From Methylomarinum sp. (GTDB taxonomy: Bacteria; Pseudomonadota; Gammaproteobacteria; Methylococcales; Methylomonadaceae): a DNA stretch of 7,018 nt. Positions 5,428 to 7,018 of this stretch are shown here, one piece after another (positions within the stretch are counted from its first letter, which is position 1; each line of letters starts with the position of its first letter). The position numbers were made by a program, and so were the translations under genes. Where the stretch lies: assembly GCA_013139755.1 (NCBI GenBank), contig WTAG01000493.1, positions 1 through 7,018 of the forward strand, written 5' to 3'. The notes beneath the pieces are model-generated. The model ran no database searches and was not told the origin of the DNA. It was given only the letters and a program-made list of their open reading frames with translations.

Positions 5428-5436
5428 TGCTATAGT
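5428..5436 (+). promoter_or_regulatory. Extended -10 promoter for the repeat-protein gene
   Basis: TGCTATAGT fits the extended -10 pattern TGnTATAAT with one mismatch. No good -35 box is present, as is common for extended -10 promoters. Transcription would start near 5443, giving a leader of about 86 bases. A weaker alternative is TTGATC (5441-5446) with TCTTAT (5465-5470). Confidence 0.4.
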
Positions 5437-5528
5437 TGAGTTGATCTGTAACAAACGACATCCATCTTATCGATTATGCCAGCAGTGATATTTGTTTGGT
5501 ATGCAACGATTACAAATTGGAATGACTC

Positions 5529-6128
5529 ATGAGCAGAAAGAAACCATCAAAGAATATTTTAGTCGGGTTATGGACTCTATTGATACTTACAAGCAGTGTT
5601 CCCAATATCGTCTTTGCTGAAGTCAATAAGGAAATAAGGCCTAAAAATGCTCGCCCCAAAAGCTATGGAAGCGGGTGGGAGTGTAAGCCCGGATATCAAG
5701 AAAATGGCAATATTTGTGATGCTATTAAAGTACCTGAAAATGCATACTTGAAAATTTCATCTTTTGGCAATGGCTGGAAATGTAACTGGGGGTATCGTAA
5801 GTCTGATGATAGTTGTGTTGTTATTATGGTACCTGCCAATGCTTATCTGGATTCATATGGCTATGATTGGCAATGTGATCGTGGGTTTAAAGCACACAAT
5901 AACACCTGTGTTGCAGTAAAGATTCCTGAGAACGGGTATTTTATTAATTCTACCTATGGCAAAAGCTGGGAATGCGAACGCGGATTTGTAGTTAAAAATA
6001 ATACCTGTGTTACTTTGAATGTTCCAGTTAACGCCCACATCAATTATTCTGGGCATGGTTGGGAATGCAACCCGCCTTATACTCAGCAAATGAACAAGTG
6101 CGAATTTTCGTCTAGGTCGAATTATTAG
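5529..6128 (+). CDS. Secreted protein of five W-x-C-x10-C repeats
   Basis: A 199-residue exported protein. A basic N-terminus (SRKKPSK) and hydrophobic core end at VFA (28-30), a good signal peptidase I site. The rest is five tandem repeats, each reading NA/NG, a variable stretch, G-x-W-x-C-x-x-G-[YF], then a second Cys, then V/I-P. Cys pairs are 52/63, 85/96, 116/127, 149/160 and 180/191, always 11 apart, with Trp two residues before the first Cys. Repeat spacing alternates 33, 31, 33 and 31 residues. The fifth repeat ends without the Val-Pro closure and has Pro in place of Gly. The Cys are probably disulfide-bonded, so it should act in the periplasm or outside. The start is ATG 5529 with a weak GGA seven bases upstream; it has no close neighbour. 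Similar repeats occur in other bacterial secreted proteins, as I recall without known function. Confidence 0.87.
   Translation: MSRKKPSKNILVGLWTLLILTSSVPNIVFAEVNKEIRPKNARPKSYGSGWECKPGYQENGNICDAIKVPENAYLKISSFGNGWKCNWGYRKSDDSCVVIMVPANAYLDSYGYDWQCDRGFKAHNNTCVAVKIPENGYFINSTYGKSWECERGFVVKNNTCVTLNVPVNAHINYSGHGWECNPPYTQQMNKCEFSSRSNY
5646..6101 (+). repeat. Five tandem protein repeats of 31-33 residues
   Basis: The unit begins at N40, N71, N104, N135 and N168 of the protein. Each carries Trp-x-Cys, an aromatic Tyr or Phe after the first Cys, and a second Cys. The DNA copies have diverged well beyond recent duplication, so the array is old and its Cys/Trp pattern is under selection. Confidence 0.85.
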
Positions 6129-6177
6129 CCGCCTGTCTTAAAAAGTGAATAAGTAATGTCTTTGTTGCGGTTTCGTT

Positions 6178-6197
6178 ATCAAACATTTGAGTTTGAT
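6178..6197 (+). terminator. Hairpin after the repeat-protein gene, weak terminator candidate
   Basis: ATCAAAC (6178-6184) pairs exactly with GTTTGAT (6191-6197) around ATTTGA. It is followed by TGTTTCC, a poor T-run, 50 bases after the stop codon. A better T-run, TTTTTTT at 6266-6272, has only a 5-bp AGTGT/ACACT stem before it (6235-6254). Confidence 0.3.
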
Positions 6198-6313
6198 TGT
6201 TTCCAATAATGTAGACACAGCAACCTAAAAAAGCAGTGTAAAAATCTAACACTCATTCCGCATAGTTTTTTTATCAGTAGAAAAGTCGTATGTGGACAAT
6301 ATAAAAAACCGGT

Positions 6314-6350
6314 AAATGTAACAACAAACCAGCAATCTGTTGTTACATTT
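6314..6350. repeat. Perfect 13-bp hairpin before the Mur ligase
   Basis: AAATGTAACAACA (6314-6326) is the exact reverse complement of TGTTGTTACATTT (6338-6350), with the 11-base loop AACCAGCAATC. It ends 11 bases before the AGAGG ribosome site of the next gene. The T-run after it is only four bases including the stem. It could be a terminator, an attenuator or a translation-control hairpin. Confidence 0.6.
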
Positions 6351-6361
6351 TATAACCTGCC

Positions 6362-6376
6362 AGAGGCAACATAATT
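6362..6376 (+). promoter_or_regulatory. Ribosome site AGAGG with a probable ATT start codon
   Basis: AGAGG (6362-6366) is followed after seven bases by ATT at 6374-6376, in frame with the Mur ligase. The frame has a stop at 6353-6355 and no ATG, GTG or TTG until after the P-loop. ATA at 6371 is only four bases from AGAGG. ATT fits the spacing best. Confidence 0.5.
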
Positions 6377-7018
6377 AAAAACCTTGAAACGTATTCAGAA
6401 GCACATAATTTAGCTTGGTCTTATGATCATGTAAATAAGGCTACTCAAAAAACAGACCTCATATCTAAATCCGCTGGACCTAAACTCCCCCGTATTAGCT
6501 TTAAAAAAGCTCAATCTTCTTCAGAATTTGTTAATCTGAATCAAAATCATCATCTCGCGACCAAATCAGCTATAAAGCGTGAACGACTTTCTTTAAAATG
6601 TAAGCAAAGCAACGCTCAATTTAATGAGGATTCAACAGCTATAAAGAAAGCGCCCTATAGTCATCCAGCAAAGGATCTTTATGTTATTGGCATTACCGGA
6701 ACTAACGGAAAAACATCGGTTTCGCACTTAATTGGAGAAGTCTTAAAATCAGCAGGCTATAAACCTTTTGTTTTGGGCGCATTGAATTCAGGCAATAAAG
6801 ACCTTTCTACGCCAGAATCAGCTGATATTGAAAAAATTATGCGCGATCATTTAGAGCAGGGCGGGACGCATTTTATAATGGAAGTGACCTCTGAAGGAAT
6901 CGATCAAGCCAGGATTTTAGGTATTGATTTTAATATAAAACTCCTTACCAACATCACTGAAGATCACCTGGATTACCATAAAACGTTTGAAAAATATCAG
7001 CAGACGAAGTTAAGTTTT
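6374..7018 (+). CDS. MurE-type Mur ligase, N-terminal part (gene runs off the right edge)
   Basis: An ATP-dependent amide ligase of the Mur superfamily; MurE adds the third peptide residue to UDP-MurNAc-dipeptide in the cytoplasm. Counting from ATT 6374, the P-loop GTNGKT is at 109-114, STPES at 145-149 (MurE usually has TTP), MEVTSEG at 169-175, and TNITEDHLDYH at 192-202, a typical MurE block. The window ends at residue 215 of an expected 450 or more. Two things are odd. The first 100 residues are rich in Ser, Lys, Asn and Gln and lack the MurE UDP-binding signatures, though the region is the normal length. The usual SSH after the metal-binding Glu is replaced by TSE. Together these suggest a ligase for another substrate, not the housekeeping murE. 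The start is non-standard (ATT or ATA); CTG 6536 would remove half of the region before the P-loop. Confidence 0.83.
   Translation, partial: MKNLETYSEAHNLAWSYDHVNKATQKTDLISKSAGPKLPRISFKKAQSSSEFVNLNQNHHLATKSAIKRERLSLKCKQSNAQFNEDSTAIKKAPYSHPAKDLYVIGITGTNGKTSVSHLIGEVLKSAGYKPFVLGALNSGNKDLSTPESADIEKIMRDHLEQGGTHFIMEVTSEGIDQARILGIDFNIKLLTNITEDHLDYHKTFEKYQQTKLSF

Noticed and set aside
5522..5620. Alternative ATG at 5522 giving a 32-codon frame
   Set aside because: It is out of frame with the repeat protein, which starts seven bases later with a clear signal peptide.
5853..6089. Minus-strand frame inside the repeat protein
   Set aside because: It is antisense to the Cys/Trp repeats; its openness follows from the repeated codons.
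5646..6101. CRISPR-like array
   Set aside because: The periodicity is a protein repeat with diverged DNA copies and no constant repeat with unique spacers.

Overview
The window looks like chromosomal DNA from an AT-rich Gram-negative bacterium, most likely a gammaproteobacterium. The evidence is four lipoprotein signal peptides with outer-membrane-type sorting residues, a BamE/SmpA-like lipoprotein, a GGDEF-hemerythrin protein and a MurE-like ligase. The genus cannot be read from the sequence. By hand count GC is about 46% over the first 360 bases and about 35% just after (421-600), so the left-edge gene may have a different history from the rest.

Layout from left to right: (1) the 3' end of an unrecognised gene (2-373). 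(2) A membrane-anchored diguanylate cyclase with a C-terminal bacteriohemerythrin domain (429-1508). (3) A 481-base spacer with several hairpins and one good sigma70-type promoter (1838-1867). (4) A four-gene lipoprotein operon (1990-4050): a BamE-like lipoprotein followed by three lipoproteins that are diverged paralogues of each other. A textbook intrinsic terminator closes it at 4141-4170. (5) A convergent minus-strand gene (4247-4786) for a secreted conserved protein of unknown function. (6) A 742-base spacer without a clear gene, holding inverted repeats, a C9 tract and a possible gene remnant. (7) A secreted protein made almost entirely of five W-x-C-x10-C repeats (5529-6128). (8) A short spacer with a perfect 13-bp hairpin. 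(9) A MurE-type Mur ligase running off the right edge (6374-7018), which has no ATG, GTG or TTG before its P-loop and appears to start at ATT.

Most products act at or outside the cell membrane. The cyclase would couple oxygen or redox state, sensed at the di-iron site, to cyclic di-GMP. The lipoprotein operon would place four proteins in the outer membrane, where they may form one complex; this is inferred from gene order and paralogy. The two secreted proteins have no known function. The Mur ligase belongs to the peptidoglycan ligase superfamily, but its N-terminal region is not that of ordinary MurE. The best leads are the paralogous lipoprotein cassette, the repeat protein and the ATT-start Mur ligase.
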